A DNA stretch of 50,517 nt from contig JAQWJQ010000131.1 in NCBI GenBank assembly GCA_029248265.1, positions 1 to 50,517 of the forward strand, read 5' to 3'. Made by a program: the position numbers and the translations under genes. Below are positions 7,957 to 16,147 of the stretch, piece by piece. This DNA comes from Planctomycetota bacterium (GTDB lineage Bacteria > Planctomycetota > UBA1135 > GCA-002686595). The first letter of the stretch is position 1. Every line of letters starts with the position of its first letter. The notes under the pieces were generated by a model, which saw nothing but the letters and a program-made list of their open reading frames with translations, was not told where the DNA came from and searched no databases.

Positions 7957-10004
7957 CAGCAGGAGGCCGGGGTCCCGCGGGGACTCCGAGATCGTGGTGA
8001 TCGTGCAGTGGGGTACGTTCCCCGCGATCTTTCCGCGTCGCTCGTCGTGAGGTCCGGGCTGTGGACCGGCCAGGAGTCACCACGATCGAATGACTTGAAG
8101 ACCCGGTTTCCGCAGAAGTAGATGATCTCAGGGTTGTGAGACGAGATCAGGATCGGCGAGTTCCAGTTGAAGCGCAGCGAAGACTCCTCCGCTCCTTCGG
8201 GCTTGCTCGGCCGAATGCCGACCGAGGTCCCAGTGGCCATGTTGCGGCGGTAGATCGCGCCGAACTGCGACTCGCCGTACACCGTGTTCGGATCCCGCGG
8301 GTCGATCTGCGCGTAGAAGCCGTCTCCACCCCCGACGTACTTCCACTCCGTCGGGTGAATCCCCTGGGGGTCTCGCGAGGTGCTCGGCCCGCCCCAGGTC
8401 CCGTTGTCCTGCGTTCCCCCGTACACACGGAACGGCTCCGACATGTCGAGACCGACCGCATAGAACTGGGAGATCGGGAGGTTGTTGATGTGCTGCCAGC
8501 TGTCGCCTCCGTCGTAGGAGACGTGCAGCCCGCCATCGTTCCCGAGCCAGACCTTCTGGGAGTCCGCAGGGTCCACGAGAACGGCGTGATGATCCACGTG
8601 CACCGAGCCCGCGACCCGGCTCCAGGAGACGCCGCCGTCCTCCGTGCGGTAGAGCGGGACGCTGCACATGAAGGCCCGCTGGTCGTCCGCCGGATCAAAG
8701 CGGATCTGGCCGTAGTAGTAAGCCGGGCTCCCACCGGCCGGCTTCTCGTTCACCTTCGTCCATGTGGCGCCTCGATCCGAGGACCGGTAGACCTCGCCGC
8801 CGACCTCCCGCTCGCGGGGCTCCTGCTCGAACACAAGGAGCCCGCCCAGGGTCGTGGTCACCGTCGCGGACTCCCCGCGGCGCTCGTACACGACGTCCAC
8901 AGGCTCGCTGGCCGCCTCGCCCTCTCCCTCTAGCGAGGCCATTACCTTGAGCCACTGGAAGGCGGAGTCAATCACGCGGTCGCCGACGCGCTTGATGACA
9001 TCACCACGACGAAGCCCCGCCTCACGGGCGCCGCCACGGCGCTCAAGGTCCGTCACGACGAGCCCGCCGTCCTTCCACTCCGCCTCCAGCGCGGGGCGCG
9101 GCTCGCGCTCCACAGCCTCCACGTTCTGGTTCGCGACGGTGGCGATCACCTCTCCGCTCCCGCCGCCGAAGACGTCGAGGCCGATCCGCCCGATGTCTCC
9201 CGCAGGGAGCCCACCCTCACAGCGCTCGAAGGTCTCGCCGCGGTCTTCGGAGCGCCAGATCCCTGACCCTGGGCCGTTGCCGTCAAAGTCCCACGCCCGA
9301 CGACGTCGCTCGTAGCTGGCTGCGTAGACGTACCGCGGGTCAGCCGGGTCGATCACCACATCCACCACGCCCACGTCCGGGTTCACCTGGATCACCCGCG
9401 TCCAGGTCGCGCCCCCGTCTGTGGTGCGATAGAGCCCCCGCGACTCGTTCGGGGTGTACAGGTGCCCAAGCGCCGCCACGAGCACGTGGTTCGAGTCCTC
9501 GGGGTCGATCGCGATCCGCCCGATGTGGTGCGAGTCCACGAGGCCGAGGTGTGCCCAGCTCGCGCCGCCGTCCGTCGACTTGTACACACCGTCCCCCCAG
9601 TACGAACTGCGCTGGTTGTTTGCCTCGCCTGTGCCCAGCCAGATGACCTCTGGGTTGGAGGGGTCCACAGCAACGTCCCCGATGGAGAGCGTCCCTTCTC
9701 GTTCGAAGAGACAGCGCCAGCTGGTGCCGTGATTCTCAGTGACCCAGAGCCCCCCCGACGCGCTCGCGACCCAGAGCGAACGCGGCCGATCCGGGTGCAG
9801 GGCCAGGTCGACGATCCTCCCGCCGAAGCCCGTCGGGCCCAGGGGGCGCCACTCGAAGTCCTCCAGGAGCGCCGCCGTGAGCGCGGCTGTCGGGGCCTCC
9901 TCGGCGGTCGCTTCCGGTTCCTGCGCCAGGGCAGCCGGTAGGCCTGCCAGAGCAGTGAAGAGGAGGAGCGGCGCTCGGAGACGAAACGGGGAGGGAGTGG
10001 TCAT
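7893..10004 (-). CDS. N-terminal part of secreted WD40/YVTN/BNR-like propeller protein with embedded PDZ domain (frameshifted)
   Basis: A Sec signal peptide ends near A-L-A-Q (about residue 28). Repeated Asp-box or BNR units follow (S-T-D-G-G-A-S-W, T-T-D-G-G-A-T-W, S-E-D-R-G-E-T-F, S-S-D-R-G-A-T-W, S-Y-D-G-G-D-S-W), the pattern of sortilin-like beta propellers. At about residues 310-390 a PDZ-like domain is inserted (G-L-V-V-T-D-L-E-R-R-G-G-A-R-E-A-G-L then G-D-V-I-K-R-V-G-D-R-V-I). After about residue 661 the frame turns into Arg/Ser-rich nonsense and ends at 7893, while the true continuation lies in the adjacent frame. Loss of one G from a run of five in the coding strand would explain the break. 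It may be a real mutation or a sequencing error. Family members are exported, with no proven catalytic role. Confidence 0.85.
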   Translation of the reverse strand: MTTPSPFRLRAPLLLFTALAGLPAALAQEPEATAEEAPTAALTAALLEDFEWRPLGPTGFGGRIVDLALHPDRPRSLWVASASGGLWVTENHGTSWRCLFEREGTLSIGDVAVDPSNPEVIWLGTGEANNQRSSYWGDGVYKSTDGGASWAHLGLVDSHHIGRIAIDPEDSNHVLVAALGHLYTPNESRGLYRTTDGGATWTRVIQVNPDVGVVDVVIDPADPRYVYAASYERRRRAWDFDGNGPGSGIWRSEDRGETFERCEGGLPAGDIGRIGLDVFGGGSGEVIATVANQNVEAVEREPRPALEAEWKDGGLVVTDLERRGGAREAGLRRGDVIKRVGDRVIDSAFQWLKVMASLEGEGEAASEPVDVVYERRGESATVTTTLGGLLVFEQEPREREVGGEVYRSSDRGATWTKVNEKPAGGSPAYYYGQIRFDPADDQRAFMCSVPLYRTEDGGVSWSRVAGSVHVDHHAVLVDPADSQKVWLGNDGGLHVSYDGGDSWQHINNLPISQFYAVGLDMSEPFRVYGGTQDNGTWGGPSTSRDPQGIHPTEWKYVGGGDGFYAQIDPRDPNTVYGESQFGAIYRRNMATGTSVGIRPSKPEGAEESSLRFNWNSPILISSHNPEIIYFCGNRVFKSFDRGDSWPVHSPDLTTSDAERSRGTYPTARSPRSRSPRGTPASCWWGRMTASSRCRPMAATVGRT

Positions 10005-10305
10005 AGGCGCGGCCTTGGGGGGAGAGGCGGCTCCGAAGGGATCCAGGGTGGGGCTGCCTGGGGGGGGGCGCGAGCAGCAGCAAGCGCCTGCGGCGCCTGA
10101 ACTTCGAGTCTAGGGCGCTGACGCAAACCCGGCGGCCTCGGCTGTAAGGCATTCGTGCGCTGTGACTTGTCCCGAGCCTGAGGAGGCTCACATCGCGTCG
10201 CGCCCGCCCCGTATCGTCCAGAGCGCGAGGCAACGGAGGCGACGCGTGGCGCGGCCTTGCGAACTGGAGCGCAGGGAGCGCCCGGCCGCTTCCTACACTC
10301 AGGCC
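10005..10305. other. Intergenic region between divergent genes
   Basis: About 300 bases separate the divergent BNR and symporter genes. I see a run of nine G at 10060-10068, a possible minus-strand -10 (TAGACT, 10107-10112) and the plus-strand -10 at 10294-10299, but no gene. Confidence 0.4.
10294..10299 (+). promoter_or_regulatory. -10 element of a probable leaderless transcript (symporter operon)
   Basis: TACACT ends exactly 6 bases before the ATG at 10306, so transcription should start at or next to the start codon. No Shine-Dalgarno sequence fits in the space. Confidence 0.6.
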
Positions 10306-10623
10306 ATGAGCCAACACCCCACGGAAGAGGAGCGCGACCGGGCGGCGTGCTCGCGGCACTGGCAGCGGAGCCTGCGGCTGATCGCCGTCCTCCTCTCCAT
10401 CTGGTTCGCGGCGTCCTTCGGCTGCGGCATCCTGCTTCGCGACACGCTCGACCAGTTCATGCTCCCCGGGACCGGCTTCCCCCTCGGGTTCTGGTTCGCC
10501 CAACAGGGAGCCATCGTGATCTTCGTCGGGCTGATCGGAGCGTACGTGCTGCTGGCCTCGCGCATCGACGCCGAGCTGGACGCGGAGCGAGAGGCCATCC
10601 ACGGCGAGGGGGGCTCCCGATGA
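10306..10623 (+). CDS. Sodium:solute symporter small subunit (DUF4212)
   Basis: The 105-residue product has two membrane segments (about residues 22-45 and 58-83) and a charged C-terminus. Size, topology and the segment L-P-G-T-G-F-P-L-G-F-W-F-A-Q-Q-G match the DUF4212 small subunit that pairs with the VC_2705-type sodium:solute symporter large subunit. The stop codon overlaps the start of that large subunit by 4 bases (ATGA), so the two are co-translated and work as one complex in the inner membrane. Related pairs carry acetate or other small carboxylates, but substrate is not shown by the sequence. The start was chosen because the -10 TACACT lies 6 bases upstream. Confidence 0.9.
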   Translation: MSQHPTEEERDRAACSRHWQRSLRLIAVLLSIWFAASFGCGILLRDTLDQFMLPGTGFPLGFWFAQQGAIVIFVGLIGAYVLLASRIDAELDAEREAIHGEGGSR

Positions 10624-12446
10624 CCGTTCAAACCTGGACCTACCTCCTGGTCGGCGTCAGCTTCGCGCTCTACATCTTCATCGCCCTGCGCTCCCGCGCG
10701 GGGTCCACGAACGAGTTCTACGTGGCGGGCGGCGGCGTGCCCCCCCTCGCCAACGGCATGGCGACCGCGGCGGATTGGATGTCGGCGGCGTCCTTCCTGT
10801 CCATGGCCGGGATCATCTCGTTCACCGGGTACGACGGCTCCGTCTACCTCCTGGGTTGGACCGGCGGCTACGTCCTGCTCGCGCTCCTGCTCGCGCCGTA
10901 CCTCCGGCGCTTCGGTAAGTTCACGGTCCCCGACTTCATCGGGGACCGCTACTACAGCCGCACAGCTCGCCTCGTGGCCGTGATCGCCGCGCTGTTTGTC
11001 TCCTTCACCTACGTCGCCGGCCAGATGCGCGGCGTGGGCGTGGTCTTCTCCCGCTTCCTCGAGGTGCCCGTGAACACGGGCGTCGTGATCGGGATGGCCA
11101 TCGTCTTCTTCTACGCCGTGCTCGGCGGGATGAAGGGGATCACCTACACCCAGGTGGCCCAGTACTGCGTGCTCATCACCGCCTTCCTGGTCCCGGCGAT
11201 CTTCCTGTCGATCGTGAGCACTGGGAACGTGATCCCACAGCTGGGCTTCGGCGGCGAGGCCGTCGGCGCGGGCACCTCGCTCCTCGCCAAGCTCGACGGG
11301 CTCCACGCGGAGCTGGGCTTCGACGCCTACACCAGCGGGAGCAAGTCCACCCTGGACGTGTTCTGCATCACGATGGCCCTGATGGTCGGCACCGCCGGTC
11401 TCCCCCATGTGATCGTCCGCTTCTACACGGTGCCCCGGGTGCGCGACGCCCGCGTCTCGGCCTTCTGGGCCCTGCTCTTCATCGCGATTCTCTACACCGC
11501 GGCCCCTGCGGTCGCCGCCTTCTCCCGCACCAACCTGATCGAGTCCGTGGAGGGCGCCCCTTACCGCGCGGGCACGGCCGAGGGAGGAAAGGCCCCGCTG
11601 CCCGACTGGTTCAAGAACTGGGAGGACACCGACCTGATCGCCTGGGTCGACAAGAACGCCGATGGCCGCGTGCAGTACCGGCCTGGCGCCGCCTTCGAGG
11701 CCCTGCCCGGCCAGGCGAAGGTGATGCCCGTCTTCTCCGCGGGTCCCGGCGACCCCCTCGGGCGCGGCGAGCACGGGGAGCGCCTGCTCCAGAACCAGCC
11801 GACGGCCAACGCGAACGAGCTCTACGTCGACCGGGACATCATGGTCCTCGCGGCCCCGGAGATCGCGGCGCTGCCCAACTGGGTGATCGCGCTCGTCGCG
11901 GCCGGCGGCCTCGCCGCCGCCCTCTCCACCGCTGCGGGGCTGCTGCTCGTGGTTTCCTCCGCCGTGAGCCACGACCTCCTCAAGCGCGGCTTCGCGCCGA
12001 ACCTTTCGGAGCGTGGCGAGCTGATCGCCGCCCGCAGCGCGGCAGCTGTGGCGGTCGTCGTCGCCGGCATCCTGGGCATCCACCCCCCCGGCTTCGTGGC
12101 CCAGGTGGTGGCCTTCGCCTTCGGGCTCGCGGCCTCCTCGTTCTTCCCTGCGATTGTGCTCGGGATCTTCTGGAAGCGGACCAACCGAGCGGGGGCCGTG
12201 CTGGGGATGATCGCCGGGCTGGGTTTCACGATTTCCTACATCGTGTACTTCAAGTTCCTGGGCGGCACCCCCGATCAGCTGTGGTTCGGCATCTCGCCGG
12301 AGGGCATCGGCGCCCTCGGAGTGCTGGTCAACACCCTCGTCACCGTCGGCGTCACCCTCGTCACCCCCGCACCGCCGGCGGAGGTGACCGAGTTGGTGGA
12401 GTCCATCAGGGCTCCGCGCCGCGGCTCGGGGATCCACCCCTCCTGA
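10620..12446 (+). CDS. Sodium:solute symporter large subunit, VC_2705 subfamily (ActP-like)
   Basis: The 608-residue product is an SSS-family transporter with about 13 membrane helices. It carries F-Y-V-A-G-G-G near the start, W-M-S-A-A-S-F-L-S in the first core helices, and L-G-G-M-K-G-I-T-Y-T-Q-V-A-Q in helix 5, all typical of the ActP branch. Between the helices near residues 300 and 435 there is a loop of about 120 residues with D-K-N-A-D-G-R-V-Q-Y, an EF-hand-like calcium loop also seen in this subfamily. The partner small subunit is encoded immediately upstream with a 4-base overlap. The likely job is sodium-driven uptake of a short carboxylate; substrate is unproven. Confidence 0.92.
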   Translation: MTVQTWTYLLVGVSFALYIFIALRSRAGSTNEFYVAGGGVPPLANGMATAADWMSAASFLSMAGIISFTGYDGSVYLLGWTGGYVLLALLLAPYLRRFGKFTVPDFIGDRYYSRTARLVAVIAALFVSFTYVAGQMRGVGVVFSRFLEVPVNTGVVIGMAIVFFYAVLGGMKGITYTQVAQYCVLITAFLVPAIFLSIVSTGNVIPQLGFGGEAVGAGTSLLAKLDGLHAELGFDAYTSGSKSTLDVFCITMALMVGTAGLPHVIVRFYTVPRVRDARVSAFWALLFIAILYTAAPAVAAFSRTNLIESVEGAPYRAGTAEGGKAPLPDWFKNWEDTDLIAWVDKNADGRVQYRPGAAFEALPGQAKVMPVFSAGPGDPLGRGEHGERLLQNQPTANANELYVDRDIMVLAAPEIAALPNWVIALVAAGGLAAALSTAAGLLLVVSSAVSHDLLKRGFAPNLSERGELIAARSAAAVAVVVAGILGIHPPGFVAQVVAFAFGLAASSFFPAIVLGIFWKRTNRAGAVLGMIAGLGFTISYIVYFKFLGGTPDQLWFGISPEGIGALGVLVNTLVTVGVTLVTPAPPAEVTELVESIRAPRRGSGIHPS

Positions 12447-12499
12447 GGCGCCGTCGGAGACCCAGCCTTCATAGTCCGCCCGGTCGCGGGAGGGGGCGC

Positions 12500-12505
12500 T
12501 AACCT
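12500..12505 (+). promoter_or_regulatory. Candidate -10 element for tamB-tamA
   Basis: TAACCT lies 26 bases before the ATG at 12532, giving a leader of about 20 bases. It matches the TANNNT pattern common in this window. No -35 was recognised. Confidence 0.35.
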
Positions 12506-12531
12506 GTGCCACGAGCGCACGCGCGCTGGTG

Positions 12532-15500
12532 ATGGCGGTGGAGACAGCGGAGGAACTGAAGGAGGCGGCCCCCCGAGGCCGCGCGCGCCAGCGGACGGCG
12601 CTTCGTTTCCTGTGGCGGTGGCTCCGACGGGGGTTCTTGGTCCTGCTCCTGCTCGCAGGCGCTGCGGTCGCGCTCTATCTCACCCGCGAACGGACGCTCC
12701 ATCCCCTCCTCGTTCGGGTCGTCCCCGACCTCACCAGGGCCTTCACCCCCTTCGAGGTCTCGGTAGAGGCGATCGAGGGCGACTGGGCGACGGAGCTCCG
12801 CCTGACCGGGCTCACCCTCCGCCCCCTGGAGGCCGACGGTCCGCTCCGGCTTGCTCAGGTCGACGCCCTGAGCGCCAGGGGTGACCTCCTGCGGGCCGCG
12901 CGCACCGCGGACGTCCGAGCGCTGGAGATGGTGACCGTCTCCGCTCCGGACCTGGAGCTGGACACCTCGGGACCAGAGGGTCCGGAGGACGACCCCGCAG
13001 CCAGCCCCCTGCCGGACCTCCCCCCCTTCTCACTCTCCGAGGGGACGGTCCGGTGGATCACAGCGACGGACGTCATCCAGGTGACCGGCCTCTCGGTTCG
13101 AGGCCCTGGTGCGTCCGGCCCCCTCGAGGTCGGCGGCCGCGCCACCGCCAACGCCTGGGCCGCCGCGCTCGAGGCCCGCGTGGAGCTAGACGCGGACTCG
13201 CTGAGCTTTGAAGGCGACCTGGTCGAGGGGCTGGTCCAGGACCTCACGCTCTCCGCCGAGGGCCTCGCGGGCGAGCTGCGAGGCGGCGTGCTCTCACTCA
13301 ACGGAGGAGAGGTCCGGGTGGGTGCCAACCGAATCGGTGTCGAGTCCCTCAGGCTGGACCTCGAGGACCCAGCGGGTCCGACGGTAGGCGGCCTCATCCG
13401 CCTGGACGTCCCGCGGCTCGACGAGCTGGAGGCCACCCTCCGCGCCTTCAACGGCGCGCCCCTCGACGGGCCTGACGTCCCCGCTCCGTCCTTCTTCGGC
13501 GCCGTCCGCGGGACCGCCGCCCTCAGCCCCGCGCCTGGTCAGGTCGCTACAGGCGCGCTCGAGCTCGAAGGAGATGACATCGTCCTGGGCGGACTGCGGC
13601 TCGGCGCCGTGGAGACCGAACTGATCGCCAGCGACGCGCTCCTCCAGGTCATCCGCCTGAGCGCCAGCGATCCCGGCCGCGTCTCCATCGAGGGGCAGGG
13701 GAACTACGACCTCACGACAGGGACCCTCGAGGAGGTGATCCTCTCCGTGGGTATGGACGATCCCGAGATCTTCCTCCCGGAGGTCGACTTCCTCGGACAA
13801 CTCGAGGCTGATCTCCGCCTCTCGGGTCCGCCCTCCGCTCCGGTTGGCGCCGTCCGAGCGAGCGCGGAACGGCTCATGATCGATGGGGAGCCCATCGGCT
13901 CCCTCGAGGTGGAGGGAGCCTTCTCTGGCGGGCGCCTCGACATCACCCGGCTCAACGCCACGACCGAGCATGGGGAGGTCGTGGCGGGCGGCACGGTCCA
14001 GCTGCCCCTCGGCGACGAGGCGCTCGCCGTCGAGGTCCGGACGCTCTCGGTGACCCGCGGGGCGGCCCACATGGACCTGGTTGCCCCGGCCTCGGTCCGG
14101 TTCGAGGGAGAGGGCATCCAGGTACAAGACGTGCGCATGGAGGGCCCTGTGGGAGCGCTCACCCTCTGGTTCGAGACCGGCGGGCCCGCGGGGCTCCGGG
14201 TCGGCGCGGCTGCGAGAGCCTTCCAGGTGGACGCGGCGCTGGAGGGCGTGATCCAGGGGGCGGGCCGCGTCGGCCTCCTCGACGGAGAGGTCCTCTTCCA
14301 ACGCTCTCCCCTCAGGGCAGAGGTGGACGCCACGCTGAGCGGCGCCCGCATCGCGGGCGTCAACGAGCCCGTTGCTGCGCGCGTGGATGTGACCTGGGAG
14401 GACGGCCAGCTCAGGCTCCAAGAGGTGACGGCCGACCTGCCCCACATCTCGCTCGACGTGCGCGGCGAGGCCCCCATGGACCTCAGCAAGAGCCCCCTCG
14501 GGCCCGGACCGGTCCGCCTCAAGGCCCAGCTTCGGGTGGATGGCGACGCGATCCGCGGGGAGCTCCTGGGTGCAGCGATCCCTGCAGACCTGGCCATGAC
14601 CGCACGTCGGATCTCAGGCGCCGTCTCCCTCGACGTCGACCTGGGAGGCTCCTGGCGGGCCCTCACCGGCGCGGGGTCCGCTCGCCTCCTTGACCTCAGC
14701 TACCTCGACCCGGAGGGCCTGCCCTTGCCCGGCCTGGAGGATCCAGTCTCGGGCGAGATCGACGTGACCATTGATGACGGTGTCACCCTCCGGCCGACCG
14801 CCCTCGCCCTCGGTGACCTTGGCGTCGCGGACGGGCGCCTGCGGGTGGAGCGCCCCCTCGACGTGATCAGCCTCCTCGAGGATCCCAGCTCCTGGCTGGA
14901 CGCGCCCATCAAGGCGGACGGGACGTTCACCTGCGAGGAGCTTTCCTGGGTCTCGACCCTGTCGCAGGAGATCCGTGAGGCCGCCGGGACGCTGACCTTT
15001 GCCGGGAGGGCGCGGGGGCCGCTCCGCGCTCCGACCCTCGACGGTCGGCTGACCTTGAACGGCGGCGTGCTGCGGCTCCGCGATGTCCCCACCATCGAGA
15101 ACGCGGAGGTTTCCCTCGCGGCGACCCCCGCGCGCATCGTGATCGAACAGGCCTCCTTCGAGGTCGGCGCGGCCCCTGTGACGGTGAGTGGGTCCCTGGA
15201 CCTCACGACGCCCGAGCCGACCCTCGACCTCGACCTCGACGGCACGGAGGTGCTGCTCCACCGCTCGGCGGACGCCGTGGTCCGCTCCAACCTCGACCTC
15301 AACCTCAGCGGGACGCCGAACGCGCTCTCGCTCTCCGGCAGCCTGGCGCTCATCGGGGGGCGGCTCCGCTCCCCCGTGGAGTTCCAGAACATCCTCGCCA
15401 GCGGCGGCAGCCGGACACCTGAGGCCGTGCGGCGCGGCCTCGGCCTCCCGGCGTTTGGACCGGAGTCCCTGAAGCTGGACGTCCAGGTCACCACCGCTGA

Positions 15501-16143
15501 CCCGATGGAGATCCAGGGGCGCCTCACCCGTGGGCAGGTGCGCGCGGACCTCACCCTGACGGGCGACGCCTCCAACCCGATCCCCTCCGGTCGCCTCTTC
15601 GTGGATCCACTGGAGGTCGCGCTCCCCGCTGGCACCCTACGCTTCCCCACGGGGCTCATCCTCTTCGATCCATCGAACCCCGATGTCCCCCAGCTCGAGC
15701 TGATCGGCACCACGCGCCTCGCCGGCTACGACGTGACCGTCGAGATCTCCGGGGAGTACGACCAGGCCGTCGTCGACTTCAGCTCTTACCCCCCCCTCGT
15801 ACCCGACGACCTCGTGATGCTCGTGCTCTCCGGGAGGCCGCCGGGCACCGCTCGGGGCGCGCGGGCCGCCGGGCAAACCGTGGCCCTCTACGTGGCGCGG
15901 GATCTCGTCCAGGGCTGGTTCGATTCCGGCGGCTTCGATGACGACGACAAGGAGTCCTTCATCGACCGCCTTGAGGTCGTGTCCGGACGCGATGTCTCCC
16001 GCGCGGGCGTCCTCACGGTTCAGGCCACCTATCGCCTACGAGAGGGGCTCGCCCGGGACCGAGACGCCGTCTACCTCGTCATGGAGCGCGACTCGTTCGA
16101 GGACTACAACGTCGGCCTCCGCCTGGTCCTGAGGCTCAAGTAG
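12532..16143 (+). CDS. tamB: TamB-like translocation and assembly module protein
   Basis: The 1,203-residue product has one N-terminal anchor (about residues 27-46) after an Arg-rich cytoplasmic start, then about 1,000 residues of repetitive beta structure, as in AsmA/TamB bridges that span the periplasm. The C-terminal DUF490 region shows the usual G-Y-D-V-T-V-E-I-S-G near 1065 and the Y-P-P-L-V-P-D-D-L-V-M-L-V-L-S-G segment. In Proteobacteria TamB works with the outer-membrane protein TamA in inserting outer-membrane proteins, and related proteins move phospholipids. A TamA/BamA-type gene begins 4 bases downstream, which supports the call. ATG 12532 was chosen over an adjoining GTG. Symbol given by family and context. 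Confidence 0.87.
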   Translation: MAVETAEELKEAAPRGRARQRTALRFLWRWLRRGFLVLLLLAGAAVALYLTRERTLHPLLVRVVPDLTRAFTPFEVSVEAIEGDWATELRLTGLTLRPLEADGPLRLAQVDALSARGDLLRAARTADVRALEMVTVSAPDLELDTSGPEGPEDDPAASPLPDLPPFSLSEGTVRWITATDVIQVTGLSVRGPGASGPLEVGGRATANAWAAALEARVELDADSLSFEGDLVEGLVQDLTLSAEGLAGELRGGVLSLNGGEVRVGANRIGVESLRLDLEDPAGPTVGGLIRLDVPRLDELEATLRAFNGAPLDGPDVPAPSFFGAVRGTAALSPAPGQVATGALELEGDDIVLGGLRLGAVETELIASDALLQVIRLSASDPGRVSIEGQGNYDLTTGTLEEVILSVGMDDPEIFLPEVDFLGQLEADLRLSGPPSAPVGAVRASAERLMIDGEPIGSLEVEGAFSGGRLDITRLNATTEHGEVVAGGTVQLPLGDEALAVEVRTLSVTRGAAHMDLVAPASVRFEGEGIQVQDVRMEGPVGALTLWFETGGPAGLRVGAAARAFQVDAALEGVIQGAGRVGLLDGEVLFQRSPLRAEVDATLSGARIAGVNEPVAARVDVTWEDGQLRLQEVTADLPHISLDVRGEAPMDLSKSPLGPGPVRLKAQLRVDGDAIRGELLGAAIPADLAMTARRISGAVSLDVDLGGSWRALTGAGSARLLDLSYLDPEGLPLPGLEDPVSGEIDVTIDDGVTLRPTALALGDLGVADGRLRVERPLDVISLLEDPSSWLDAPIKADGTFTCEELSWVSTLSQEIREAAGTLTFAGRARGPLRAPTLDGRLTLNGGVLRLRDVPTIENAEVSLAATPARIVIEQASFEVGAAPVTVSGSLDLTTPEPTLDLDLDGTEVLLHRSADAVVRSNLDLNLSGTPNALSLSGSLALIGGRLRSPVEFQNILASGGSRTPEAVRRGLGLPAFGPESLKLDVQVTTADPMEIQGRLTRGQVRADLTLTGDASNPIPSGRLFVDPLEVALPAGTLRFPTGLILFDPSNPDVPQLELIGTTRLAGYDVTVEISGEYDQAVVDFSSYPPLVPDDLVMLVLSGRPPGTARGARAAGQTVALYVARDLVQGWFDSGGFDDDDKESFIDRLEVVSGRDVSRAGVLTVQATYRLREGLARDRDAVYLVMERDSFEDYNVGLRLVLRLK

Positions 16144-16147
16144 CGCC

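Noticed and set aside
8015-8030. Programmed -1 ribosomal frameshift in the BNR gene
   Set aside because: The site has a short G-run but no good X-XXY-YYZ heptamer and no obvious downstream structure; a base loss or sequencing error is simpler.
10060-10068. Run of nine G upstream of the BNR gene
   Set aside because: It could be phase-variable, but it is not placed at a promoter spacer that I can define, and such runs are expected at this GC content.
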